A DNA stretch of 64,000 nt from Anaerolineae bacterium. GTDB lineage: Bacteria > Chloroflexota > Anaerolineae > Aggregatilineales > Aggregatilineaceae. How positions within the stretch are numbered: the first letter of the stretch is position 1; every line of letters begins with the position of its first letter. A program made the position numbers and the translations under genes. The notes beneath the pieces are model-generated. The model was given only the letters and a program-made list of their open reading frames with translations. It made no database searches and was not told the origin of the DNA. The stretch lies in assembly GCA_018432315.1 (NCBI GenBank), contig JAHDLB010000030.1, positions 1 through 64,000 on the forward strand. The letters run 5' to 3'. Below are positions 28,131 to 36,094 of the stretch, piece by piece.

Positions 28131-28583
28131 ATGGGGCCCATCTTTGACGCAGTGCTGCGTTTCTTCGAGGACGACCGCTGGGACGTTGCCCGGCTGGACG
28201 GCGAGCCGGTGTTGAGTATGAACGTGGCCGGGAAAAACGGCCAGTGGCGGTGTGTCGCCAAGTCCCGCGAGGAGCAAAAGCAGTTCGTCTTCTATTCCGT
28301 GTGCGGCACGTCCGCGCCCGAACACCGTCGCCAGGCCGTGGCCGAATTCGTCACGCGGGCGAACTTTGGCATGGTCATCGGCAATTTCGAGCTGGACTTC
28401 GACGACGGCGAAATCCGCTACAAGACGAGCATCGATGTCGAGGGCGTCCCGCTGGCCCCGGCCTTGATCAAGAATCTCGTGTATGCCAACGTGCTGATGA
28501 TGGACCGCTATCTGCCGGCGATCACACAGGTGATCGAGGGCACTGCCTCGCCACGGGCCGCGGTCGCGTCCGTAGAAAGCTGA
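28131..28583 (+). CDS. YbjN domain-containing protein
   Basis: 150 residues forming one YbjN-type domain. The diagnostic stretch is EFVTRANFGMVIGNFELD followed by GEIRYKTSIDVEG, in a wider alpha/beta chaperone-like fold. The biochemical role of YbjN proteins is not settled. It lies between yebC and ruvC in the same direction; ruvC starts 9 bases after its stop, so it probably belongs to that transcript. Confidence 0.8.
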   Translation: MGPIFDAVLRFFEDDRWDVARLDGEPVLSMNVAGKNGQWRCVAKSREEQKQFVFYSVCGTSAPEHRRQAVAEFVTRANFGMVIGNFELDFDDGEIRYKTSIDVEGVPLAPALIKNLVYANVLMMDRYLPAITQVIEGTASPRAAVASVES

Positions 28584-28592
28584 GACTCACGT

Positions 28593-29087
28593 ATGCTCGT
28601 GTTAGGAATCGATCCCGGCACCGCGACCACCGGCTATGGGCTGGTGCGCGAGCACGAAGACGGCGCGCTGGAAGCCATCGCCTACGGCGTGATCACCACG
28701 CCCGCCCGCACGCCCATGCCGGACCGCCTGCGCCAGATCTACCACGACATTACCGCGCTCATCGCGGAGCACCGGCCCGACGCCGCCGCCATCGAAACGC
28801 TCTACTTCGGCAAGAACGTCACCACGGCGATCACGGTGGCCCAGGGGCGCGGCGTGATCCTGCTGGCGCTGGCCGAGGCGAACCTGCCGATCCGCGAGTA
28901 CAAGCCTGCCGAGATCAAGCAGGCCATCGCCGGGTACGGCAATGCCGACAAGATCCAGGTCCAGGAGATGATCCGCCAGCTTCTCGACCTGGACTCGCTC
29001 CCCCGGCCCGACGACGCCGCCGACGGGCTGGGCGTCGCCATAACCGATCTGAACGCCAGCCGGTTCGACCGGTTGGCATCCGGCTAG
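28593..29087 (+). CDS. ruvC: Crossover junction endodeoxyribonuclease RuvC
   Basis: The 164-residue Holliday-junction resolvase cleaves four-way junctions symmetrically as a dimer in RuvABC recombination repair. The RNase H-like fold and acidic catalytic residues are visible: Asp7 in GIDPGTATTGYG, Glu in AIETLYFGKNV, and the Asp pair in PDDAADGLGVAI. The length is normal. It is followed after 18 bases by ruvA. ruvB is not in this window. Confidence 0.95.
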   Translation: MLVLGIDPGTATTGYGLVREHEDGALEAIAYGVITTPARTPMPDRLRQIYHDITALIAEHRPDAAAIETLYFGKNVTTAITVAQGRGVILLALAEANLPIREYKPAEIKQAIAGYGNADKIQVQEMIRQLLDLDSLPRPDDAADGLGVAITDLNASRFDRLASG

Positions 29088-29105
29088 AGGGGTGAGGATG
29101 CCGCG

Positions 29106-29681
29106 ATGATTGATGTTGTAACCGGGCAGATTGCCGCTATCCACAATACGCACATCGTCGTGATGGTGGGCGGCGTGGGGCTGCGCGTGCTGGTCCCCAA
29201 GACGGTATTCGACGCCATCGACGGGCGCGGCCAGACGGTCACGCTGTACACGCACCTGGCCGTGCGCGAGGACGATCTCGCGCTGTACGGATTCGTGGAC
29301 CCGGACGAGCGGGGCCTGTTCGAAACGCTGATGAAAGTCAGCGGCGTGGGGCCGCGCCTGGCGCTGGCCGTGATCGGCACCCTCACCATCGAGCACCTCA
29401 ACCACGCCGTCGCCCACGAGGAGCCGGACATCCTCACGCGCGTGCCCGGCGTGGGCAAGAAGCTGGCCCAAAAACTGGTCTTCGAGTTGAAGGACAAGCT
29501 CGCGATCGACCATGCGACCGGGCTGACGGCCATCAGCGACATCGACACCGACGTCCTGGCGACGCTCACCGCGCTTGGCTACAGCGTCGTCGAGGCGCAG
29601 GCCGCCCTGCAAGCCATCCCGCGCGACGCGCCGCAAGACGTCGAAGAGCGCGTGCGGCTGGCGCTCCAGTATTTCAGCTAA
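29106..29681 (+). CDS. ruvA: Holliday junction branch-migration protein RuvA
   Basis: 191 residues with the three RuvA domains: an N-terminal OB fold (about 1-63), paired helix-hairpin-helix motifs (SGVGPRLALAVIG and VPGVGKKLAQKLV) that grip DNA, and a small C-terminal domain (ALTALGYSVVEAQAAL) that contacts RuvB. RuvA binds junctions as a tetramer and directs the RuvB motor. It is co-oriented and tightly spaced with ruvC and thyX (18-base gaps), so it is very likely in one operon. Confidence 0.95.
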   Translation: MIDVVTGQIAAIHNTHIVVMVGGVGLRVLVPKTVFDAIDGRGQTVTLYTHLAVREDDLALYGFVDPDERGLFETLMKVSGVGPRLALAVIGTLTIEHLNHAVAHEEPDILTRVPGVGKKLAQKLVFELKDKLAIDHATGLTAISDIDTDVLATLTALGYSVVEAQAALQAIPRDAPQDVEERVRLALQYFS

Positions 29682-29699
29682 CCGGGAGAGAACCCCCTG

Positions 29700-30431
29700 A
29701 TGAGTGACACCCCCACCCCGCGCGATGAGCTATTCAACCGTCGCGTGCCCGTGCTCGACAAAGGCTGGATCGAGCTTCAGGACCTGATGGGCGACGATCT
29801 CGCCATCGTCAACGCGGCGCGCGTCTCGTTCCTGGGTGAGAGCAAGGGGTCCGAAAAGGACAAGAAGCTGCTGTTCTACCTGCTCAAACACCGCCACACC
29901 TCGCCGTTCGAACAGGTCGAGTTCAAGTTTCGCGTGCGGGCGCCGCTGGTGACGTGGTGGCAGTGGGTGCGGCATCGCACCTGGAGCGTGAACGCGCAGT
30001 CCGGGCGCTATACCCCGTTCGAGGAGGGCGACTTCTACGTGCCGGACGCGTGGCGGCTCCAGTCGCCCGACAACAAACAGGCCAGCCTGGGCGAGCTGGA
30101 CGCGGACCGGGCAGCCGATCTCACCGGCAAACTGCTGGCGCATTACGAGCACTCGTACCGGCTTTACCAGGAAGCGATCGAAGCGGGTGTCGCGCGCGAA
30201 ATGGCGCGCATGTTCCTGCCCGGCTTCGCCGTGTATTACACCTGGGTCGTCAAGGTGGACGCGCACAACCTGATGAACTTCCTGCGGCTGCGCATGGCGC
30301 CGGATGCCCAGTACGAGATTCGCGCCTACGCCTGGGCCATCTACGAGCATTTCTTCAAGCCGGCCCTGCCCTGGACCGCCGAGGCGTTCGAGAAGTTCAT
30401 CATCCCCACGCTGGGACCGATGGCCGGCTGA
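29700..30431 (+). CDS. thyX: Flavin-dependent thymidylate synthase
   Basis: 243 residues. Makes dTMP from dUMP using methylene-tetrahydrofolate and FAD/NADPH. The ThyX signature RHR-x7-S is present near residues 91-101 (RHRTWSVNAQSGRYT), with the earlier RVSFLGES stretch and the LPGF...VDAHNLMNFLRLR segment. No thyA was seen in the window. GGGAGA precedes the ATG. The gene closes the yebC-ruvCA series and ends at a hairpin shared with the convergent lipoprotein gene. Confidence 0.95.
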   Translation: MSDTPTPRDELFNRRVPVLDKGWIELQDLMGDDLAIVNAARVSFLGESKGSEKDKKLLFYLLKHRHTSPFEQVEFKFRVRAPLVTWWQWVRHRTWSVNAQSGRYTPFEEGDFYVPDAWRLQSPDNKQASLGELDADRAADLTGKLLAHYEHSYRLYQEAIEAGVAREMARMFLPGFAVYYTWVVKVDAHNLMNFLRLRMAPDAQYEIRAYAWAIYEHFFKPALPWTAEAFEKFIIPTLGPMAG

Positions 30432-30442
30432 CCGGACAAAAA

Positions 30443-30476
30443 ATGGGCAGACGCCAGTCGTCGCGCGTCTGCCCAT
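30443..30476 (-). terminator. Intrinsic terminator between convergent genes
   Basis: A perfect 11-bp stem (ATGGGCAGACG / CGTCTGCCCAT). Read leftward it is followed by TTTTTTG, a full intrinsic terminator for the minus-strand unit ending at 30500. It lies 11 bases after the thyX stop and may also end that transcript. Confidence 0.8.
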
Positions 30477-30499
30477 CCCGCTCATTCCCCCCTGGGAAA

Positions 30500-31192
30500 C
30501 TACGGGAACGAGGTAATGATCTCTCCGCTGATGGCGTAGCACACGCGGTCGCCATTCTCGTCGATCGCCCTGACTTCCCACCCGTACACGTTCGCCTGAG
30601 TGAAGACATCCCCCGGCACGGTATACGCACTGCCCGGCGCGATGGCGCTGTGCACCACGCTGCCGCCGGGGTGCCGTATCTCGACGAGGTAGTTGTCGAA
30701 CCGCCCGATCGGCTGCCACGACAGCGTCACCGACTGGCCCACGTAAACGCGGACGTCACCGATAATGGCTTGCAGCTCGCGGCAGTAATCGGGCTGGGAC
30801 GTCCAGGTGGGCGCGGGCGTCCCGGTCGGGATATTGGAGCTTGCGCCGCTCTGCCCGGTGTCACCGCCGGTCGCGGGCCGGACGGAGCGCGGCGTCACGG
30901 TGGGCCGCGCTTGCGCTGCGCCGGGAGTCCACGTCGGCGGGAGCTGCTGGCCGCCCGGCGACTCGCCGGCGTTCACGTCCGCGCCCTGGGCGGCGGGCTC
31001 GTCAGCCGTGTCGTCGGGGAGGACGGTCACCGTGGGCGACGGAACGAACCCCGGCGGTGACGGCGTCCAGGTGGGCGGGAGCGGTGTCGGCTCGAACGGC
31101 GTGCGGCTGGGCGTGGCCGTGGGCGCGGTATCGTCGCCGCCGCAGGCCGCCACCAGCAAGACGAGGGCTGCCCCCCAGATCAATTTGCGCAT
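30500..31192 (-). CDS. Lipoprotein with TP-rich linker and Ig/FN3-like domain
   Basis: 230 residues from ATG 31192 (GGGGAGC upstream). Lipobox VAAC near residue 13, a Thr/Pro-rich linker of about 110 residues, and a C-terminal beta-sandwich-like domain (about 135-230: SVTLSWQPIGRFDNYLVEI and VYGWEVRAIDENG). Two Cys in that domain may pair. No enzymatic motif is seen. It is the last gene of a leftward unit globin - small membrane protein - lipoprotein. Confidence 0.7.
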   Translation of the reverse strand: MRKLIWGAALVLLVAACGGDDTAPTATPSRTPFEPTPLPPTWTPSPPGFVPSPTVTVLPDDTADEPAAQGADVNAGESPGGQQLPPTWTPGAAQARPTVTPRSVRPATGGDTGQSGASSNIPTGTPAPTWTSQPDYCRELQAIIGDVRVYVGQSVTLSWQPIGRFDNYLVEIRHPGGSVVHSAIAPGSAYTVPGDVFTQANVYGWEVRAIDENGDRVCYAISGEIITSFP

Positions 31193-31219
31193 GTGCTCGC
31201 TCCCCGTTCGCAGCAAGGT

Positions 31220-31597
31220 CTACAGCAAGTATCCAAATGCCAACCCAAACAGCACCAGGGCCACCAGAATCACCAGCCCGGCAGCGCCTGCCACAATGTA
31301 CAGCACTGCGGGCGCACCCGGCCTCCACGGCTCCTCGAACCCGATCATCGCCCACCAGCCGATGCCGTACAGGATCACGCCGAACACGGCGGCGATGATC
31401 GCCGGAGTCATCGGGTCGACGTCGCCGTCCACCACGGCATCGATCAGCAGGCGGTCCACCGCCACCGACAGCAGGACGGTCAGCTCGATCGCGATCACCA
31501 GCGCCAGCACGACCCGCGCCAGGTGCGAAAGCCGGGCCAGCCGGTCCGCCCACACATCGATCCGCGACTCGGTGATCGCTTCAGCCTGGTTGCTCAT
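31220..31597 (-). CDS. Small membrane protein with three helices
   Basis: 125 residues. A short charged N-terminus, then about three hydrophobic helices (about 30-50, 64-85 and 100-122). It has no recognised family and may be a subunit or insertion-assisted small membrane protein. GGGGAGC precedes the ATG. It lies between the globin and lipoprotein genes with gaps of 15 and 27 bases, so it is probably co-transcribed. Confidence 0.65.
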   Translation of the reverse strand: MSNQAEAITESRIDVWADRLARLSHLARVVLALVIAIELTVLLSVAVDRLLIDAVVDGDVDPMTPAIIAAVFGVILYGIGWWAMIGFEEPWRPGAPAVLYIVAGAAGLVILVALVLFGLAFGYLL

Positions 31598-31612
31598 GTG
31601 CTGCTCCCCATG

Positions 31613-31999
31613 TCATTCAGGAAAGATCGTGTTGATCATGGCCGTGGCGCTCGCCTCGAAATAGCGCACGAGTTCGCCGTAGGTCGGCTCCGGGATGTTC
31701 GCCTCGTCGAGCGCGGCGCGCATGTGCCGCATCCAGACGTCGCGCGCGGCCTGATCAATCCTAAAGCTCATGTGGCGCTTGCGCAAGCGAGGGTGGCCGC
31801 GCTCGTCGGAATACGTCGTGGGGCCACCGAACAACTGGATCAGGAACAGGCGCAGCCGGCGCTCGGCAGGCTCCAGGTCCTCCGGATACATCGCCGCGAG
31901 CAGCGGGTCCGCCGCCACGCGCCGGTAAAACGCCCGCGTCAGCCGCTCGAACCCCTCCGCCCCGATACGCTCATAGACAGTCTGCGATGAGTCAGCCAT
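31613..31999 (-). CDS. Truncated hemoglobin (group II-like)
   Basis: 128 residues with the 2-on-2 globin pattern: an N-terminal YERIGAEGFERLTRAFYRRV, the LAAMYPE CD region, FLIQLFGGP, then HPRLRKRHMSFRID where the proximal His of helix F is expected, and a C-terminal WMRHMRAALDEA helix. It should bind heme and handle O2 or NO. Start: ATG 31999, preferred to a TTG nine bases upstream. It is the first gene of the leftward unit from the shared promoter at 32062-32076. Confidence 0.85.
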   Translation of the reverse strand: MADSSQTVYERIGAEGFERLTRAFYRRVAADPLLAAMYPEDLEPAERRLRLFLIQLFGGPTTYSDERGHPRLRKRHMSFRIDQAARDVWMRHMRAALDEANIPEPTYGELVRYFEASATAMINTIFPE

Positions 32000-32061
32000 G
32001 GTCGTCAATCCCCATTAGGTCACATTCACCCGGTCCAAACGCCCGCCGGGGCGAGGCGTTG

Positions 32062-32076
32062 TGGTATTATAGCATG
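32062..32076. promoter_or_regulatory. Overlapping bidirectional -10 boxes
   Basis: On the plus strand TGG-TATTAT (32062-32070) faces rnhA at 32135. On the minus strand TGC-TATAAT, with the hexamer at 32066-32071, faces the globin gene. Both have the extended TGn form and share five bases, so only one polymerase could occupy the core at a time. Confidence 0.55.
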
Positions 32077-32134
32077 GTCGCTCGCCAGAACCGGATGTTT
32101 TGCTCAAACCGTCGAAAGGAAATCGCACCCGCCC

Positions 32135-33061
32135 ATGACCGATCGCCCCACCGTCACGATCTACACCGATGGCGGCAGCCTTCCCAATCCCGGCCCCGGC
32201 GGCTGGGCGGCAGTGCTGATTGCCGGGAATGGCTACACGAAGGAACTCAGCGGCGCCGAGCCGGACACGACCAACAACCGCATGGAACTGACCGCCGCCA
32301 TCGAGGCGCTGCGCGCGCTCAAGGGGTCGAGCCGCGTCACGCTCTACACCGACTCGGAATACCTGCGCAAGGGCATCACGGAGTGGCTGCCCGGCTGGGT
32401 CGCGCGTGGCTGGCGGCGCAAAGGGGACAGACCCGTCGAGAACGAGGACCTGTGGCGCGCGCTCTACGCAGAAACCAGGCGCCACACGATCGATTGGCAG
32501 TGGGTGAAAGGCCACGCCGGGAACGAGTACAACGAGCGCGTCGACCGGCTCGCCACCGAAGCCCGCCGGCGGCTGACCGGTGAGGTATCCCCCGCGGCAG
32601 ACCGCCTCGCCCCGGCTGGCGAGACGCCCGCTTACGAAATCGCCCTGCGCGTCTCCGTGCCCAAACCGGGAAGCGCGGGCGGCTGGGCTGCACGTATCGC
32701 CGCCACCGGCGAAGACGCCTCGCCGGAAACCATCACCGGGCGCAACCCGGAGACGACCAGCAACCGCCTGATCCTCGAAGCGGCGCTGGCCGCGCTGCAG
32801 GCGATTCCCGGCGGCGAGCCGGTGCGCCTGTACTGCCCCGACGACTACCTGTACATGGGCCTGACGGCGTGGCTCGCCGGCTGGGGGGCGCGCGGCTGGA
32901 AAACCAAGAGTGGATCGCCGGTGAAGCACCAGGACCTGTGGCGCGCCCTGGCGGACGAGTTGGCCCGGCGACCGGTCGATTGCGCGCTGGAGCGCGAGCG
33001 GCCCACCGAGCTGGCGCGCGGCCTGGACCGGCTCGCGGCGGACGCTGTCGAACCGCGCTGA
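32135..33061 (+). CDS. rnhA: Ribonuclease HI with a second, degenerate RNase H domain
   Basis: 308 residues, twice the usual RNase HI length. Residues 1-150 are a complete enzyme: Asp12 (YTDGGS), Glu51 (NNRMEL), Asp73 (YTDSEY), His127 (KGHAGN) and Asp137 match the catalytic set of E. coli RNase HI (D10, E48, D70, H124, D134). It cleaves RNA in RNA-DNA hybrids. Residues about 165-300 repeat the same pattern: GGWAARI, TTSNRLILEAALAAL, a CPDDYLYMG block, LAGWGARGWKTKSGSPVKHQDLWRAL (given here as LAGWGARGW and HQDLWRAL), and LDRLAADA. The first three acidic residues and the His are lost. The second half may bind hybrids or regulate the first. Confidence 0.9.
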   Translation: MTDRPTVTIYTDGGSLPNPGPGGWAAVLIAGNGYTKELSGAEPDTTNNRMELTAAIEALRALKGSSRVTLYTDSEYLRKGITEWLPGWVARGWRRKGDRPVENEDLWRALYAETRRHTIDWQWVKGHAGNEYNERVDRLATEARRRLTGEVSPAADRLAPAGETPAYEIALRVSVPKPGSAGGWAARIAATGEDASPETITGRNPETTSNRLILEAALAALQAIPGGEPVRLYCPDDYLYMGLTAWLAGWGARGWKTKSGSPVKHQDLWRALADELARRPVDCALERERPTELARGLDRLAADAVEPR

Positions 33062-33062
33062 G

Positions 33063-33428
33063 CTAATCGCGCCGGCGCCGGCGCGTGCTCACCGGCAGCG
33101 CCGTCACGTAATGCGCGCTGCGCGCGATCCAGGGGCGCAGCGCGTCCGGGTTCAGCAGGTGCGCGGGCACCCGCACGTACTGCCGCGTGCTGGTGCCGTC
33201 CGACTCGAAGCGCAGGTGAGCCGCCCCCTCTTCCGCGAGCAGGTCGCGCTGGTCGGCTTCGGCCAGCTTCAGCCCCAGGCCGTCGCCGGTCACCAGCGCG
33301 AAGACTCGCCCCCGCGTGTAGGCTGCCAGCCCGCCGAACATGTGCCGCGTCTCCAGTTCCAGCCCCGGCATGTCGCGCGCCGTCGCATGCAGCAGCGCTT
33401 TCATCGCCTCGACCCGTTCATCGGCCAT
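33063..33428 (-). CDS. TfoX N-terminal domain protein
   Basis: 121 residues matching the TfoX/Sxy N-terminal domain: RHMFGGLAAYTRGRVFALV with the following GLGLKL. The tail is poly-Arg (RRRRRD). In gamma-proteobacteria the family is linked to competence control; stand-alone domains elsewhere have unknown roles. Start: ATG 33428 with GGGAG upstream; an earlier ATG at 33458 lacks one. The stop is one base from the convergent rnhA stop, and a perfect 18-bp palindrome (33068-33085) lies in its last codons. Confidence 0.8.
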   Translation of the reverse strand: MADERVEAMKALLHATARDMPGLELETRHMFGGLAAYTRGRVFALVTGDGLGLKLAEADQRDLLAEEGAAHLRFESDGTSTRQYVRVPAHLLNPDALRPWIARSAHYVTALPVSTRRRRRD

Positions 33429-33468
33429 ACGCTTTTCTCCCAGGTGACACACGAACACAAGTTCGACT

Positions 33469-33477
33469 ATTATACCA
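33469..33477 (-). promoter_or_regulatory. Extended -10 of the TfoX-like gene
   Basis: On the minus strand TGG-TATAAT (hexamer at 33469-33474), 41 bases before the ATG at 33428. Confidence 0.5.
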
Positions 33478-33545
33478 TGTGGGTATTCTCAATTGGGCCA
33501 TCTGGCGCTACAATACCCCTGTCGGTTCCCGCATACTGGTTGAGA

Positions 33546-35012
33546 ATGGGCATCATGTCCGCTTCGCGAGCCACAACCCACGCGCAGAATACCGCCGAAG
33601 TCCGGCGCATCCTGTGGGCCATCCTGGTGCTGAACGCACTGGTCGCCGCCGCCAAGCTGGTGACCGGCCTGCTGACCGGCGCCGTCGCCATGATCGCCGA
33701 TGGTTTTCACTCGTCGATGGACGCGTCGTCGAACGTCGTCGGGCTGGTGGGCCTGAAACTCGCGGCCCAGCCGCCGGACGAGGATCACCCGTACGGGCAC
33801 CGCCGCTTCGAGACGCTCGCCACGCTGGCGATTGGCGGCCTGCTGCTGGTCGCCGCGTGGGAGATCATCCAGACGATGATCGACCGGATCCTCAACGGCG
33901 GCAGTCCCGACGTCACACCAATCAGCTTTGGCGTGATGATCGGCACCATGATCCTGAACCTGCTGGTCACCGTGTACGAGCGACGCAAGGGCAAAGCGCT
34001 CGGCTCGGAGATTCTCCTGGCCGATGCGTCCCACACGGCCAGCGATTTCTACGTCTCGCTGTCGGTGATCGTCAGCCTGATCGTCACGTCCCTGGGCTAT
34101 CCGGGGATCGATCTCGTCGTCGCCGTGTTGATCGTGGGCGTCATTGGCCGCGTGGGGTTCTCGATCATCGGGCGGACCAGCAACATCCTGGCCGATCACC
34201 AGATGCTCGATCCGGGCGCGGTCCGGGCCGTGCTGGAAGGCGTGCCGGGCCTGGAAAACACCGTTCGCGTGCGCAGCCGCGGCCCGGCGGACGGCGTGCA
34301 CGTCGACATCGACGCGCAGATCAAGCCCGCCACGACCACCGATCACGCCTACGCCATCGCCAAAGAGATCCGCGAGCGCGTCCGCAGCACTTATCCCGAA
34401 GTCGAAGAGGTCCAGGTGCATTTCGCCCCGCAGCGCGATCATGCCCTGGACTATACGCTCGAAGCCCGCGCCGCCGCCGACGCGATGGGCCTGAGCGTGC
34501 ATGAAGTCGTGCCCATCCCGGTGCGCGGCGGCATCGCGCTCGAAATGCACGTCGAGGTCCAGCCCGGCCTCACGCTGGGCGAAGCGCACCAACAGGTCAG
34601 CGAGTTCGAAGCGCGCCTCAGGAGCCGGATCGCCAGCGTGCGCGAGATCGTCACCCACATCGAGCCGGCCAACGAGCAGGGCGCCCCGCTGATGCACACG
34701 CAGGCCGCGCTCGACCTGCGCGACCAGGCGCTCGCCGTGGCGCGCCGCCTGTATCCGGACGCAAGCTGGCACAACCCGACCGTCCGGCTGGCGCTGGGCG
34801 GCTACGCGCTGACCATGCACTGCAACCTGCCCTCGTCGGTGAGCGTCGAGGAGGCGCACGCCATCGCGGAGCACGTCGAAACCACGATCCGCACCGAGTT
34901 GCCCCCGGTGCAGCGCATCACGATTCACACCGAGCCGTCCGATGCCGCCAGCGCGCCGCCGCCACCACCGAATGCGGGGAGCGCGGATGGCCGGCAGCCT
35001 GATGACCGGTGA
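33546..35012 (+). CDS. Cation diffusion facilitator transporter with three C-terminal cytoplasmic repeats
   Basis: 488 residues. The N-terminal 200 residues form the six-helix CDF transport domain with the metal-site helices ADGFHSSMDASSN (TM2) and DASHTASDF (TM5). A typical ZT-dimer domain follows (about 205-290, ending QVHFAP). Two further segments of similar length and pattern follow (about 300-375 ending VTHIEP, and about 385-465 ending ITIHTEP), then a Pro-rich tail. CDF proteins exchange Zn, Fe, Mn or similar divalent ions for protons; the metal here is not predictable. ATG 33546 was chosen; ATG 33555 is equally possible. Confidence 0.85.
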   Translation: MGIMSASRATTHAQNTAEVRRILWAILVLNALVAAAKLVTGLLTGAVAMIADGFHSSMDASSNVVGLVGLKLAAQPPDEDHPYGHRRFETLATLAIGGLLLVAAWEIIQTMIDRILNGGSPDVTPISFGVMIGTMILNLLVTVYERRKGKALGSEILLADASHTASDFYVSLSVIVSLIVTSLGYPGIDLVVAVLIVGVIGRVGFSIIGRTSNILADHQMLDPGAVRAVLEGVPGLENTVRVRSRGPADGVHVDIDAQIKPATTTDHAYAIAKEIRERVRSTYPEVEEVQVHFAPQRDHALDYTLEARAAADAMGLSVHEVVPIPVRGGIALEMHVEVQPGLTLGEAHQQVSEFEARLRSRIASVREIVTHIEPANEQGAPLMHTQAALDLRDQALAVARRLYPDASWHNPTVRLALGGYALTMHCNLPSSVSVEEAHAIAEHVETTIRTELPPVQRITIHTEPSDAASAPPPPPNAGSADGRQPDDR

Positions 35013-35065
35013 CCGGTCCCCGGTTTCGTCCCGACCCTGTGTCAAGTGAGCCAGGAGCGTAACAC

Positions 35066-36094
35066 GTGGCCCCGTCCATGAACAACCACCGTTATCCGTT
35101 CGATCTGTCCGTCGTCCTGCCCGTCTTCAACGAAGAGGACAACATCCAGCCCGTACACGAGGAACTGGTCGGCGTCCTGGCCGGCCTGGACCTCCGCTAC
35201 GAGATCATCTACGTCGACGACGGCAGCTCGGACTCCAGCGCCCACCAGATCGACGCGCTGGCGCAGAGCAACCCGGACTCGGTGCGCGCGGTCATGCTGC
35301 GCCGCAACTTCGGCCAGACCGCGGCCATCCAGGCCGGGATCGATCACGCCAACGGCGCGATCATCGCCCTGATGGATGCCGATCTCCAGAACGACCCGCA
35401 CGACATCCCGCTGATGCTCGAGCAGATGGAGACCGACGGGTACGACCTGGTCAGCGGCTGGCGCAAGAACCGGCAGGATCGCGCGCTGTCGCGCAAGCTG
35501 CCGTCCCGCATCGCCAACCGCCTGATCTCGATCGTCACGCGCGTCGAGCTGCACGACTACGGCTGCACGCTCAAGACCTATCGCCGCGAGGTGCTGGATC
35601 ACGTCCGGCTGTACGGTGAGATGCACCGCTTCATCCCGGTGCTGGCGAACGCCGCCGGCGCGCGCATCGTCGAGCGGGTGGTCAACCACCGCCCGCGCAT
35701 TCACGGCAAATCGAAATACGGGCTGTGGCGCACGGTCAAAGTCGTGCTCGACCTGATGACCGTCACCTTCCTCACCAAGTACAACACGCGCCCGATGTAC
35801 ATCTTTGGCGGGACCGGTTTCATCCTCTCGGTGTTGAGCGGGATCAGCATTTTGGCGATGCTGCTCAGCGGCATCTTTACCGGGGACCTGCGCTGGAATT
35901 CGCCGTGGCCGGTGCTGGCGGCGATGTTCGGCGTCCTGGCGCTTCAATCCGTTCTGCTGGGCCTGATGATGGAGATGCTCATGCGGACGTACTACGAATC
36001 GCAGGGCAAAGGCCCCTACGCCATCCGGCGCGTGATCAACGGGCACCGGCACGTGCCGCTGTCCGTCACGCAGGACGGTCACACCGGATCGTAA
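35066..36094 (+). CDS. Family 2 glycosyltransferase, polyprenyl-phosphate type
   Basis: 342 residues. A GT-A domain (about 10-245) with VVLPVFNEEDN, IIYVDDGSSD, the DxD-like MDADLQNDP, and HDYGCTLKTYRREVLD. Two C-terminal transmembrane helices (about 250-275 and 285-315) follow. This is the layout of DPM1/ArnC/GtrB enzymes that make polyprenyl-phosphate sugars on the inner face of the membrane. It could supply sugar donors for envelope glycans or for glycosylation of the Thr-rich lipoproteins; that link is inference. GTG 35066 has AGGAG 8 bases upstream. The 3' end overlaps a convergent gene by 16 bases. Confidence 0.88.
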   Translation: MAPSMNNHRYPFDLSVVLPVFNEEDNIQPVHEELVGVLAGLDLRYEIIYVDDGSSDSSAHQIDALAQSNPDSVRAVMLRRNFGQTAAIQAGIDHANGAIIALMDADLQNDPHDIPLMLEQMETDGYDLVSGWRKNRQDRALSRKLPSRIANRLISIVTRVELHDYGCTLKTYRREVLDHVRLYGEMHRFIPVLANAAGARIVERVVNHRPRIHGKSKYGLWRTVKVVLDLMTVTFLTKYNTRPMYIFGGTGFILSVLSGISILAMLLSGIFTGDLRWNSPWPVLAAMFGVLALQSVLLGLMMEMLMRTYYESQGKGPYAIRRVINGHRHVPLSVTQDGHTGS

